DNA of 64,000 nt, from NCBI GenBank assembly GCA_030765065.1, contig CM060987.1:69140557-69204556 (forward strand). Direction: 5' to 3'. The notes beneath the pieces are model-generated. The model saw only the letters and a program-made list of their open reading frames with translations, was not told the DNA's origin and searched no databases. Of this stretch, positions 47,379 through 57,870 are shown piece after piece. Each line of letters opens with the position of its first letter. Within the stretch, counting starts at the first letter, position 1. This DNA comes from Deroplatys truncata. Its lineage: Eukaryota > Arthropoda > Insecta > Mantodea > Mantidae. Position numbers and translations under genes: made by a program.

Positions 47379-48590
47379 AATCTGATGTACTACACTCACA
47401 TGACTTTCTCTGCTCTTGTACAAACTATTTTTACAAACGCTTATACTCCATATGCTTCATGTTAATCGAGATGTTAATCTTATTGCCAATTTTCTGGTAG
47501 ATGCAAGGGGAATATGGTAGATTTTAAGCGATAGTCAAATATTTTAAGAGCTGGTTGCTATGTGGAGTATTTCATTCTTTTTGCATTACCAGGACAAAAA
47601 AATTAATAACGAATTTCCATTTGAGAAAAAGTATAACTATTGGAAAATTTAAGGGAATAACAAGCAATATCTCGAAAATGGTTCACTCAATAAAAAAAAG
47701 TATATGACATAAATTGTGTATTTTAACGCGATCTACATTTTTTGTGTAGTAAAATTGTATTGTATTCCACCCAAAAATTCGATACCGAGATTTCACCGGA
47801 AATATATGTTTTGAGGCCCCCTGAATCCAAAAAAAAACATTTTTGGAAACATGTCCGTGTGTGTGTTTCTGTGTGTGTGTGTGTCTGTGAACAGCATAAC
47901 TCAGAAACGAACAGTCGGTAAACACCAAACTTGGTATTTAGGTACAGTATCTTCCAGAGATGTGACACGAAGGTTTTCAAGAAAATCCCCCCACCCCAGA
48001 TTGCCCTTTACATGGAAAATTTTTCGAAAATTTTAATTTTCTCAAAAATGGCTCTAACGATTTTGATTAAAATATCATGTGTTTAAGATATTTTCATGAC
48101 AAATGAAATGTATATCTCGAATTTTCTGGGAAGGTCTCCAAAAGTATTCTTCATTGTGAACGACTTTTGCATAACTGGTAAACCATAAGAGATAGACAAA
48201 ATTTTACTACACAAAAATGTAGATCTCGTTAAAATACACAATTTATGCCACACATATTTTTGTTGTTGAGTGAACCATTTTCGAGATATTGCGTGTTATT
48301 CCCGTACATTTTCCAATACTTATACTTTTTCTCAAATGGGAATTCGTTATTTTTTTTGTCCTGGTAATGCAAAGAGAATGGAATACTCCACATATCAACC
48401 AGCTCTTAAAATATTTGACTATAGCTTAAATCCTACCAATTCCTCTTGCATCTACAAGAAAGTTAGCAATAAGATTAGCATCTCGATATCTCAATTAACA
48501 TGAAGCATATGGAGAATGAGCGTTTGTAAAAATAGTTTTTACCAGAGTAGAGAAAGTCATGTGAGTGTAACACATCAGATTTTTTTTTAT
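47379..48590 (+). repeat. Fold-back pair of R-family A-type copies
   Basis: 47379-47756 is the tail half on the minus strand; 47757-48590 is a nearly whole copy on the plus strand lacking only its first ~40 bp. The minus piece pairs with about 48209-48590, making ~375-bp inverted arms around a 450-bp centre. The join is inside CATTTTTTGTGTAGTAAAAT followed by TGTATTCCACCC. Confidence 0.85.
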
Positions 48591-48772
48591 GTCCTGGACA
48601 TATGGACATACAAAGATAATGGAATGCTTCACATAGCAACCAGCTCTTAAAAGATTTGACTATCGTTTAACATCTCGATATCTCGATTAACATGAAGTAG
48701 ATGGAGAACAAGCGTTTGTAAAAATAATTTGTACGCAAATAGAGAAAGTCATGTGAGTGCAAACACAGATTA
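48591..48772 (+). repeat. R-family tail fragment following head to tail
   Basis: Starts TTATGTCCTGGACATATGG directly after the T run that closes the preceding copy, and runs to ATAGAGAAAGTCATGTGAG. Same orientation as the preceding copy. Confidence 0.8.
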
Positions 48773-49503
48773 TTTTCTCGGAAGTTAATGCTTCGAACTT
48801 TTAATGCGTATTGAACATAAAAAGTTTAGTTTTTATCTTATAAATCATGTTTCTTTAACTATACCTATCTTTGCTTCAAATTATTATACCAGGTGAGTCA
48901 GCTGCGCCTAGTTATTTTTGAATTTATGCAACGTGCTAAGCAACATAGGTGACCTACGCCTTTCTTGAATGCCTTCTAATGGCTGATTTGCATAACACTT
49001 TATAGAGGAGAGATAGATAATTCAGTGCATAAGTGTTTTACGGAACAGAATGCAATCGCCATGTATGTCAATTTCAAAAACATCCCACCCTGACACTGGT
49101 AACTATAGCAGCACTTTTAGCAGATTTTACAAACTTTTATTCTTTAGTATACATCCTACACAACTTTGAAAACGCCCCTGAAGGAACAAATTATCACAGG
49201 CATCGGTTGACAAAACTATTTGAAAACAAAATGACTGATCTACGTAGTGCGACCAACTGGATTTAAGCCGTTATCCAACAAAGGTTCACAGTACAGCCTT
49301 TGTAAAAAATGCTCCCTTCTTTAATAAACTATGGCATATATCAGTTCATACAGTAACTGTAATGACTAACGCAGTCTCTTTATTTGAGTTAAAACTACCA
49401 AACCGAGCTCATAACACTGTAAGAAGCTGCAAAAAGCATGTAAAGATTCGAGGTGGGGTCAAGTTCTACCCCGTTACTAATTCGTATAGGAACCTCGCAA
49501 GAT

Positions 49504-49572
49504 AGCCTAGCCGAATGGCATTGTCATGGTTGCTTTAACATTGTCGCATTTCAGTTCGGGTTCAAACCCTTC
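49504..49572 (+). repeat. tRNA-like sequence in element copy 2
   Basis: TAGCCGAATGGCATTGTC (A-box-like) and CGGGTTCAAACCC (B box, intact T stem) match the minus-strand sequence at 12160-12231 in the other copy. Conservation of both boxes in two old copies suggests the parent element already carried it. Confidence 0.5.
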
Positions 49573-49719
49573 GAGGTAAATTCAAAATGTTATTACCTTT
49601 TGTTTTATCTCTTTTGGTCTATAATTTGATATTATGACATAAAAACAGTTTTGATAACATAAGTGTGTAAAAAATAGAATAATCGCCATGTTTTCCACCG
49701 CAAAGTCCAAAACATCTAC

Positions 49720-49842
49720 GGGCACTCATACACGAAGAATGCAGGCAAATTACACCGCGCATGTTACAGCATGCAAGAAGGTCTCTCAGGCAACGTCACA
49801 AATGTGCATTAATGAAGGATGTCATCATTTTGAACATTACTT
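49720..49842 (+). pseudogene. Transposase C-terminal tail remnant in element copy 2
   Basis: Reads ALIHEECRQIT, then VTACKKVSQATSQMCIN and GCHHFEHY after a frame change. Equivalent to 11879-12000. No catalytic residues remain. Confidence 0.6.
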
Positions 49843-50194
49843 CCATGATGAAATCCACGCTCTTTAACAATTTATTATTCTGTTTACCCATGAACTTAGC
49901 ACATTTACAACTCCTTTGTCAGTAGAAGTGAAACATAAGGTTTAAACATGAAACAAAATCTATTAGATTTAATATCGTCGGTATCCGCCCAAAAGAATGA
50001 ACGCTAACTACGTAACACGCTTGAAACACCAGATATTATGGTCAATATGATACACAATTATCTGCTTGTAATTATTGTATCTTTGGCTCACAGGAGAGCA
50101 AATAACAAAAATAAATAAATTAATATACTAAAATACCGAAAATAAACGCAAGGAGAAGAAAGAAAAAAAGAACCAAAACAATTTGATGCTTGTA

Positions 50195-50268
50195 TTAGAT
50201 TCGAACCTCCGAAACTAACCTTTGCTTTACCATATTTCGGTAGCTAACCCACTCGGCTAACTCACTCT
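50195..50268 (-). repeat. tRNA-like sequence (Ser/Leu style) in element copy 2
   Basis: Minus strand TTAGCCGAGTGGGTTAGC (close to the class II A box) and GGAGGTTCGAATCTAA (B box). The distance between boxes leaves room for a long variable arm. Matches 11450-11525 in copy 1. Confidence 0.55.
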
Positions 50269-50525
50269 CTGCCGTTCTTTGGGAGAATATTACTCTACCT
50301 CCTTGCAAGCGTTATGTCCCTGAACAGCCGCCCTTTTTTAAGCCTTTTGCATCTCCTTGGTTCATATTCAGGCCTTTAATTATTAATGTTAGTTACGTGT
50401 AGTACCGAATAGAAGAGTAGAGCTACAATAACTGTTTGTTTGCTAAAAGGGTCGATGTTTTCACTTTAGACTATAAACTGTGGGTTGCATAGATACGAAT
50501 ACCGGGGCAGCTGACTCACCTGGTA

Positions 50526-52102
50526 TATTACTTCATGAATGTTATTTATCACACTACTACGCTTTATTTAAGATAAAAAGTTTTTAAACAGTTGTATAAA
50601 TAAATGCACTACCTGATGATGTGGCTGAGTCCTGATGGGACTCATGTGAGATAATTCCTCTGAGCTTTCCTACTTCTGATCATCGACTATTTAAATTTGG
50701 ATTTCGGGAGAAATTGCACTGTTTCGCTGACTTTGTTATTATTTGAGCTTGTATTCCAAACACAAACACACACGTATGCTTGTGTTTGTATTAATCAATA
50801 TGTTAATTTATTTGTTTCTGCCTCTCTAATCTTGCATTTCTTGTCCAGTGCCGCCCAGCTAACCTGAACTCTTCTATTTGTATTGGGCATACTGTACCTA
50901 TAGGTGCTTTTCTGGGGTCCCAAAGCGTGACAGCGTTATGTCCATGTCGTGTTTATTTCTGGTGACGTGACCACTTGAGACGATGTACCTTGTGGCTGCA
51001 TCCTCCATGTTGCTACTACTTCGCACTCTCGAGTTCTGTGGTTGATGTCCAACATATTTCGCTTTTCCTACAGTATAGCTGGATTGTCTTTGTCTGGCCC
51101 TATGTTAGGGTGTCTGCCAGCGCACAGAAGGCTGGGGATGCCTAGATTCTTAGGATTCTGCAGCTTATTTTGAACACCATGACTTTTTCTCTGAATATAA
51201 ATTTCAGGCTCCAAAATTTTCCCCATGTCAACATGTTTACACATGCACAGAAAACATACATTTGGGTTTCTTAGTTTCTAAAAAAGTGTACCAGAATGGC
51301 AAATGTTCAACTATTGAAACTGCTATAATTTTGCAGACAAAAATTAATTTAATATATAATCAATCATTTCAAGGAAGCTTGGTTAACTATAACTAAAATT
51401 TGGAAATGGTGATTTTGGGAAAACTTATTTTATGATTGTAAATTTATACAAAGATGTGATCAACTTTACTGTGCTTATTTTTATTTTGCAATTGTGAAAC
51501 CAGGTGATAAACATGCTCTGAAACGCCAGATTAGCGAGGGAGCTTTACCACTTCACTTCACTTCACTTCACTTCACTGATTCCTTCATTAAGCCTTCTAT
51601 TTACATTATCATTACTACTAATAAACTCTGGAAGGTGGGTGTTGCATTTGACCTTTCCTCACAGACAAATTGCAATAACAGAGAGAATAGTTGCAAGATG
51701 CTGAAAGGAAAACTCTAGATTGCCAAGGATCGTGATTAAGCAAGTAATAATATACATATTTCCATGTACAGTTTAAGCTATATTAAAAGTAAATATTTCT
51801 GAAAAGACAACAATTATAAGAATAAATAAGCTGAATGTATAAAGGAATAGAATTTAAAAAGTGTAAAAGATTATATAATGGTAATGGGGGTACAATACAT
51901 TTTAAATATTTACAATTCTCCCAAAAGAATGTGAGAACACATGAATCAATTTTTGTTAATTAAATGTGAATCAGAACACCTCGGCATAAATCTATGCATG
52001 AGAAATTACCTTATAAGCCCTTTCTGGTATATAATTCGGGAACTACAAATTCGTCCACCATGGTACTTTCTTGCACACAGCATCTTATTACAAACACTGC
52101 AT
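50526..52102. other. Unassigned stretch with a (CTTCA)n run
   Basis: 50850-51180 is GC-richer, with no open frame I recognise on either strand. (CTTCA)n at about 51549-51576. No terminal structures seen. Confidence 0.4.
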
Positions 52103-52115
52103 CTCTAACAAATAC

Positions 52116-52445
52116 ATTCATTCATTCACTGTTTAATCTCATCTTATGTAGGACTTACACCCCCCAGCACTTACAGGCGGGTGCCTGGGGTCAGAGGCCC
52201 GTCGAGGAGCAGACAGAATGTCCAGGATGGGTGATCAGCCCGATGCCTGGTATGGGATGAAGGAAGTAGATGAAACGAAATTACGGCGAAATGGATGAGA
52301 GGAAAGGTGATGATGGAGGAGTTGGTGGAATGAATGGCGGGGGAAACCGGAGAACCCGGAGAAAACCCGCCCAGACGCCGCTTTGTCCACCACAAATCCC
52401 ACATGCGGGTCCCTGGGATTGAACCCGGGCCACTTCGGCGCCGCC
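52116..52445 (-). repeat. tRNA-headed SINE, family S1, 13-bp target duplication, deleted head
   Basis: Same body as 43853-44197 (GGGTTTTCTCCGGGTTCTCC, GGCATCGGGCTGATCACCC, CAGGCACCCGCCTGTAAG, ATTC-type tail). Flanks CTCTAACAAATAC at 52103-52115 and 52446-52458 are identical. The tRNA head lacks about 28 bp between the B box and the A-box start, so the A box is missing; the loss must be after insertion or the source was defective. Confidence 0.92.
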
Positions 52446-52458
52446 CTCTAACAAATAC

Positions 52459-52845
52459 GTAGGATTAAAATCAATTGTGATATAAGAATGCTGCCAGCGA
52501 ATAGGCGAACTTTGTGTTCACCTGTTAGAGCAGAAGCAACTAAGTTGTTAGAATTTTGTTGGGAATACCGAAATAGCAGCCAAAACTGGAAGACCAGTGC
52601 TTTCCCGCGTAGCTAGCTCCCAACTCGACTAACCTGCCTACAGCATGTGCTTATCAATGGTCGGGAGTGCTATTCCAGTACTACTGCGCGGCCCTATTTA
52701 GAGTTCTGCAGCGCAGCATACATCATAGTATTTCGGCCACAACGCATGGCTTTAAATATCACGTGCTTTAATTTTGTGGCGCAAACAGTGAAAGAATGCT
52801 TAAGGAAGTCTGATGGAAACATAGAGTGAGTAAAAATATTTTTGG
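52459..52845. other. Unassigned stretch
   Basis: A 60-residue plus frame (52647-52829) in a slightly GC-richer patch is not recognised. Confidence 0.4.
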
Positions 52846-53013
52846 AAAGGTAGAATCAGACTGAAAAACTCAATGCCGTAACAGAGATTTGAACCACGGA
52901 ACTTCGACTTTCCTTTCTGATGCTATGGTCAACTGCGCAGCAAACCAAGCCAAGGATCCGTGGTTCAAATCCTGGCTATGGCATTGGATTTTTCTGCGTG
53001 AATCTACCTTTCC
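52846..53013. repeat. 165-bp palindrome made of two inverted tRNA-like heads
   Basis: Left arm (minus) and right arm (plus) both read CCGTGGTTCAAATCY, then GGCAT(T)G and a pyrimidine-rich stretch ending AAAGGTAGATTC-like at the outer ends. The right arm matches the tRNA-like head at 36.23 kb. The centre (about 52900-52945) is unrelated. This may be two SINE heads in opposite orientation or a small fold-back element built from one. Confidence 0.6.
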
Positions 53014-53654
53014 AACTTTAGCCTATACACGGCAAGTGTAGAAGAACAAATTAACAAAAATGCTATGTATGTATAATATGTTATTTCAAATAAGGAGAAT
53101 GTCTATTAAGATACCAGAAATAATTTTTTTACAATATAATTCAATTAGGTCACTATTTTCGTGATAAACTGCATTTAAACATAGATGCCTAATTTATCAA
53201 TACTTGTTTCTTAAATGCCTGCGGAGCTGCGTACATGCTTAATTGAAAATTCTTCTGCTAAAGCTTATATATTATATTTTGTGAGGAATAAGAACACAAA
53301 ATAAGCAATTTAAACGTCCATTACAAATTTAATTCGACTTCCAACGGCCTTGAAAACATTTTTACAGATAAATTATTGGTAATCAAATTCTGAAGCGAAA
53401 AATATACCTGTAAACTGCTAACTGCATGGGATATGGAACAGAATCAGTGACAGCATTTAATTTATTGTATTCACAATCAGAATTGAAGCTGTTGATGTGA
53501 CTGCGTCCTTATTTTTTCATATGTGCACATTCACTATATTTCTGTCATGTTTCTCACATTTCCTTAAACTAATTTTTGAACGCAGAAGACATAGACATTA
53601 AAGCAAGTAGTGCTTGTTTCGCGGATTTGCTATTAATAAACAAAAGACGTGTAT
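53014..53654. other. AT-rich stretch, nothing recognised
   Basis: No gene or repeat structure supported. Confidence 0.5.
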
Positions 53655-54504
53655 TACTTTCTCTACTACGTATAGTAAGTAGGGGAAGTATTGTATTCCA
53701 CCCAAAACTTCGATACCGAGATTTCACCGGATATACATGTTTTGAGGCCTCCTGAATCCAAAAAAAGTATTTTTGCAAACATGTCCGTGTGTGTGTCTGT
53801 GAACAGCATAACTCAGAAACTAACAATCGGATAAACACCAAACTTGGTATATGGGTTCAGTATCTTCCAGAGATGCGACACAAAGGTTTTAAAGAAAATT
53901 CCCCCACCCCAGATTACCCTTTACATGGAACATTTTTCGAAAATTTTATCTTTCTCAAAAATGGCTTTAACGATTTTGATTAAAATATCATATATTTAAG
54001 ATACTTTCATGACAAATAAACTGTATATCCTGAACTTTATGGGAATGTCTCCAAAAGTGTTCTTCATTGTGAACAACGTTTGCATAACTGGTAAACCATA
54101 AGAGATAGACAAAATTTTACTACACAAAAAATGCAGATCGCGTTAAAATACACAATTTATGTCATTTACATTTTTTTGTTGTTGTTGAGTGAACCATTTT
54201 CAAGATATTGCTTGTTATTCCCTTAAATTTTCCAATACTTATACTTTTTCTCAAATGGGAATTCGTTATTCATTTTTTTTTGTCCTGGTAATGCAAAGAG
54301 AATGGAATACTCCACGTAGCAACCAGCTCTTAAAATATTTGAATATCGCTTAAAACCTACCAATTCCCCTTGCATCTACAAGAAAATTAGCAATAAGATT
54401 AACATCTCTATATCTCGATTAACTTGAAGCATATGGAGAATAATCGTTTGTAGAAATAGTTCGTACAAGAGTAGAGAAAGTCATGTGAATGTAACACATC
54501 AGAT
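53655..54504 (+). repeat. R-family repeat, A type, full length (reference-quality copy)
   Basis: Head ACTTTCTCTACTACGTATAG at 53655, GATACCGAGATTTCACC, CATGTTTTGAGGCC, CATAACTCAGAAAC, CCAAACTTGGTAT, GATTTTGATTAAAATATC, ATAGACAAAATTTTACTAC, A-type TTTTCAAGATATTGCTTG (about 54199), GCAACCAGCTCTTAAAAT, GAAGCATATGGAGAATAA and tail AGAGTAGAGAAAGTCATGTG. Length is about 850 bp. No coding capacity: open frames are short and change between copies. Confidence 0.92.
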
Positions 54505-55013
54505 GTTTTTTATTACTTTTCTCATCAAAGGCTTATAGGTAGCAGAATAGGTTAAAATTGTTTTTATACGCAAAGAACAACTTATCGATGCAAATCCATA
54601 GTTTAAGTAAATGTTATGCAAGCTCGGATGTACCTCGGTCATAGCAACTGCAGCGCCAATGATCGTCGCCCTGTGTATTTACGATACAGGTAGGTATTGA
54701 TTAGGCTTCTATATGATAAGAAAGAGGTGCTCATTATTTAAGGCAGTCCTACATGTGAGGAAAAGAAAGTATGGGCATTTAGAATAGCCTTATCTATGCA
54801 CAAATAAGTTTTTCAGGATTTTTAAAATATTGTGAATATATTATTTTTATTTTCTTGGGACCCAAAAAATTGCAATTACAGAGAAATATAATTATAGAGA
54901 ATCTTAGGTCAAATGTCGTACTTCCTATACATGCATCCGAGCGGTTAACAAATGATATTCGTTTTCAAATTCCGGGACTTGCGAGATAAATAATGTCTTC
55001 CAATGTACATGTT
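54505..55013. other. Unassigned stretch
   Basis: No gene supported. Confidence 0.45.
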
Positions 55014-55601
55014 TACTTTATCTACCACGTGCATAGTAATAGTAGTTAGTGAAGGTATTGCATTCCACCCTAAAATTCAATATCGATATTTCACCAGAAT
55101 ACACGTTTTGAGAACCCCTGAATACAAACGAATACTTTTAGAAAAAATTCGAGCGTGTGTCTTGTACCCGACTGAGAACAGCATAGTTCAAAAAAGAAAA
55201 GTCGGATAAATAACAAACTTGGTATTTAGGTTCAGAACGTTCCAAAGATGTGACACGAAGGTTTCGAAGAAAATCCTCCATGTAAAATGGAAAATGTTTC
55301 TAAATTTTTTATTTTCTAGAAAATGGCTCCAAACGCTTTTAAGCACAATAACATACATTAACGATATTTACATGACAAATAAAATGTTTATCTTGAATTT
55401 TTGGGAATAAACTATGAAGTCTCCTTCATTCGGAAGGAATTTTGTATCTAATCCTGTACAACTGGTAAACGTTATGCGATAGACGAAACGGTACTTTACA
55501 AAATATGTATAACTCTTCAACACATAATTTGTTTTAAATAATTTTTTGTGGTATTAGCCATTTCCGAGATATCCGTTAATGGTATGAATTGTTCAATATT
55601 T

Positions 55602-57069
55602 ATCGGACACAGCTCCGAGATGGCGAAGAAGAAGGTCCGCTCTGCCGCCGCTCCTGCTAAGGCAGGAACCTCTTCGTCTCCTCCAGCACCCGCCGAGGAG
55701 ATCTCGCCGCAGCCATCGCTGCCTAGGGCAACCTATGCCGCAACCACCGCTTCGCCGCCAGCCAGCGCCGCTTCGCCGCGACTGCCTCGGCAGTCGCCGC
55801 GTCACTCACCGGCATCCACGCTGCCGATTCTGGGCACTTCCCAGCCACCGCAGATCCAGCCTGTGCCTCATGGGAGGTACAGCGCCGTCGTCCGTGGGGT
55901 CCCGAGGGACCTGCCAGCCAGGTTCCTCGTCACCGCAGCCCACCAGCAGTGGCCTTCAGCCTTGAAGGCCACCAGGATTCACGGAGCTCAGGGACCCACA
56001 TCGCTCGTCAGGTTGGAGTTTGCAGATCCTGCCGACTACGAAGCTGCCTTGAGGGAGGGCCTGCCCTTGTTAGGGCGGTGCTTACGCATCGAGGCCAGCC
56101 GAGTGGAACGCCAGGCTCCCTGCAGACGCTGCTGTGCCTACGGGCACAATGAGACGACCTGCGCAGCTCAACCCAGGTGCCACTACTGTGGAGCAGCCTG
56201 CACCACCGCATCGTGCACCCAGCACGACCTTCGCCGCCGACGCCGCTACTGTGCGACTTGTGGAGGGTCTTCGCACTTCACCGGCCAGGCGCTCTGCCCC
56301 CTGTATCCCCGCAGGAAGGCATCGCCGACGCCGCCTGCACCTACGCCGCAGATCGTGACATCTCCACAGCCACCGCCTTCAGCACCATCACCAGCGCCGA
56401 CACCAGTACCAACGCCGACACCAGCACCTTCACTCTCGCCGTTCATCGAAGAAGTCCAGGGCCTACGCGACGCCGTTCAGGATCTCCACGCGGAGTTCCT
56501 GAACATGACGACGAAGCTGACAGCCTGGAGGAACTCATCCGGGAACTTCAAGCATCATCAGCTGCCCAACAGGTTTACCTGGCCGGGCAGTTCGACAGCA
56601 CATCTTCAAGACTCAAAGCCATCACAGAAGCCATCCGGGTTTCATCGCTCGGCCACCGGCCGAAGCCTGACCCGGCCAGAGTCGCGAGCTTCTTGCAGCA
56701 ATGCAAGGAGTTCAATCAGCAACAGGAACATCATCGTCAGCACCATCCTAGAACCTAACTTCTATTCACTTCCTTAAACCCACGCCATTTTTCACTAGGG
56801 TTGCAGTCAGGTTTCATGGCTGCAACCTAGTAACCACCTATCCCGCTCCAGCCCATAGGGCGGAGACATCCATCTTTCACGTACTAACGCGGGTGCTAAG
56901 CGGGACCGCAAAAAGCCACGCCATTCCACTTTTACCTTTTTCCACCGGTGGAGGAGTTTTTAGTGGGTATGCCGACTATTGGTGAGTCCCACACTCTCAG
57001 TCCCGACTCCCATCGGGGCTGGGGTAAGTGATTAAATCATTTTCTCCTCCACTCGAAAAAAAAAAAAGA
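55602..57069 (+). mobile_element. ORF1-only (HAL1-like) non-LTR retroelement with poly(A) tail
   Basis: A GC-rich 1.47-kb insert within an AT-rich R copy. It has a very short 5' leader (about 18 bp), a single long ORF1, a ~300-bp 3' UTR (landmarks GTGGAGGAGTTTTTAGTGGG and GGTGAGTCCCACACTCTCAG) and a pure A tail (about 57057-57068). No endonuclease or reverse transcriptase is present. With both ends intact, this is not a simple 5' truncation: it is either an internally deleted LINE or a family that spread with ORF1 alone, as mammalian HAL1 does. Its base composition and long frame mark it as the youngest large insertion here. No clean target duplication was seen. Confidence 0.75.
55620..56758 (+). 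CDS. LINE-type ORF1 (Gag-like) protein with zinc knuckles, one frame change
   Basis: Start is the ATG reading MAKKKVRSAAAPAKAG. An Ala/Pro/Ser-rich N-terminus (to about residue 95) is followed by a compact domain (YSAVVRGVPRDLPARFLV, TSLVRLEFADPADYEAAL, LRIEASRVERQAPCRRC), the RNA-binding-like fold usual in R1/Jockey-type ORF1. Then come Cys-His knuckles: CRRCCAYGHNETTC, CHYCGAACTTASC and CATCGGSSHF. A Pro/Thr-rich linker precedes a coiled-coil-like stretch (FIEEVQGLRDAVQDLHAEFL). Near 56490-56510 the frame shifts by one, after which DSLEELIRELQASSAAQQVY and DPARVASFLQQCKEF continue the helix to a stop at 56758. The unshifted frame runs to 56777 with unlikely text. Binding element RNA is the family role; function here is inferred only. 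Confidence 0.7.
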
Positions 57070-57305
57070 TTGTCACTTGTTTCTCACGGTTGTATGGAAA
57101 CAGTATGGAATTTTAAGCCCAGCATATAGCGTCCAGTTTTTAAACATTGAACTATCGGTGTTCTCTTTTTATCTATAACGAAATGTCTAATGCAGTTATT
57201 TCTGCAAAGGTTTATCTCAAGTAAAATGAAGTGGACAGAAAATAAGTTTTCGTAAGAATAAAGCGATAGAGTGTAGAGAAAGTCATGTGAATATAACACA
57301 TAAGA

Positions 57306-57870
57306 TTTTTAGAAAAAGGTTCATCTGTGTGTCCGTTTGTCTGTGAACAATATAACTCAAAAACGAAAAGTTTGGATAAATACCAAAATTGGTATTTAAG
57401 TTCAGTATCTTCCAAAGATGTGACACTAAGGTTCTCAGGAAAATACCCAACTTCAAACTATCCTTTACATGGGAGTTTTTTCGAAATTTTCATTTTCTGA
57501 AAATGGCTTTAACGATTTTAATTAAAGTAGCATTCGATGTATTAAAGATGTTTACATGACAAATGAAACGTATCCATATGTTGAATTCTCTGGGAATAGC
57601 CTGTGAAGCCCTGTTCATTAGGAAAGCATCACCATTTCCAAGATGGTTGCATGGAAACTATTGAATTTTAAGGGCAGCACATAGCGGTTATTAAACATAT
57701 GACTTTTGCTATTCCCTTTGTATCTATAACTATATGTGCAATTTAGCTATTTCTGCAAGGGTTTATCTCGATTAAAATAAGTAGATGGAAAAATAAGTTG
57801 TAAGAATAATTTGTATACCCACTAATAAACGATACAAGGTAGAGAAAGTATTGTGACTGTAACACATAAG
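57306..57870 (+). repeat. R-family repeat, B type, head truncated, in tandem with the previous copy
   Basis: Begins at AGAAAAAGGTTCATCTGTG just after the preceding tail (ACACATAAGATTTTT) and continues through ACTCAAAAACGAAAAG, AGATGGTTGCATGGAAAC (57642) to GGTAGAGAAAGTATTGTG at 57838. Same orientation as the copy before it. Confidence 0.85.

Larger units (their letters stand above)
48887..50525 (-). mobile_element. Non-autonomous Tc1/mariner-type element with tRNA-like cargo, copy 2
   Basis: Inverted relative to copy 1 (11190-12849). The left end TACCAGGTGAGTCAGCTGCG and the complementary right end (GCAGCTGACTCACCTGGTA) are better preserved here, flanked by TA. It contains the same parts in inverse order: tRNA-like at 49504-49572 (plus), transposase tail at 49720-49842 (plus), tRNA-like at 50195-50268 (minus). 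The two copies differ at many positions, so both are old; neither is a recent duplicate of the other. Confidence 0.78.
55014..57305 (+). repeat. R-family repeat, B type, split by an ORF1-only retroelement
   Basis: Left part 55014-55601 (head TTTATCTACCACGTGCATAG to GAATTGTTCAATATT); right part about 57070-57305 (GATTGTCACTTGTTTCTCAC, GTATGGAAACAGTATGG, tail GTGTAGAGAAAGTCATGTG). Compared with the copy at 22.1 kb, a few tens of bases of host repeat are missing at the insertion point, so the insertion removed or lost some target DNA. Confidence 0.85.

Noticed and set aside
55593-56446. Several open frames antisense or out of frame to the ORF1 gene, up to 193 residues
   Set aside because: They are shadows of a GC-rich coding stretch. 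Only the last third of one of them (after the frame change) carries real ORF1 text.
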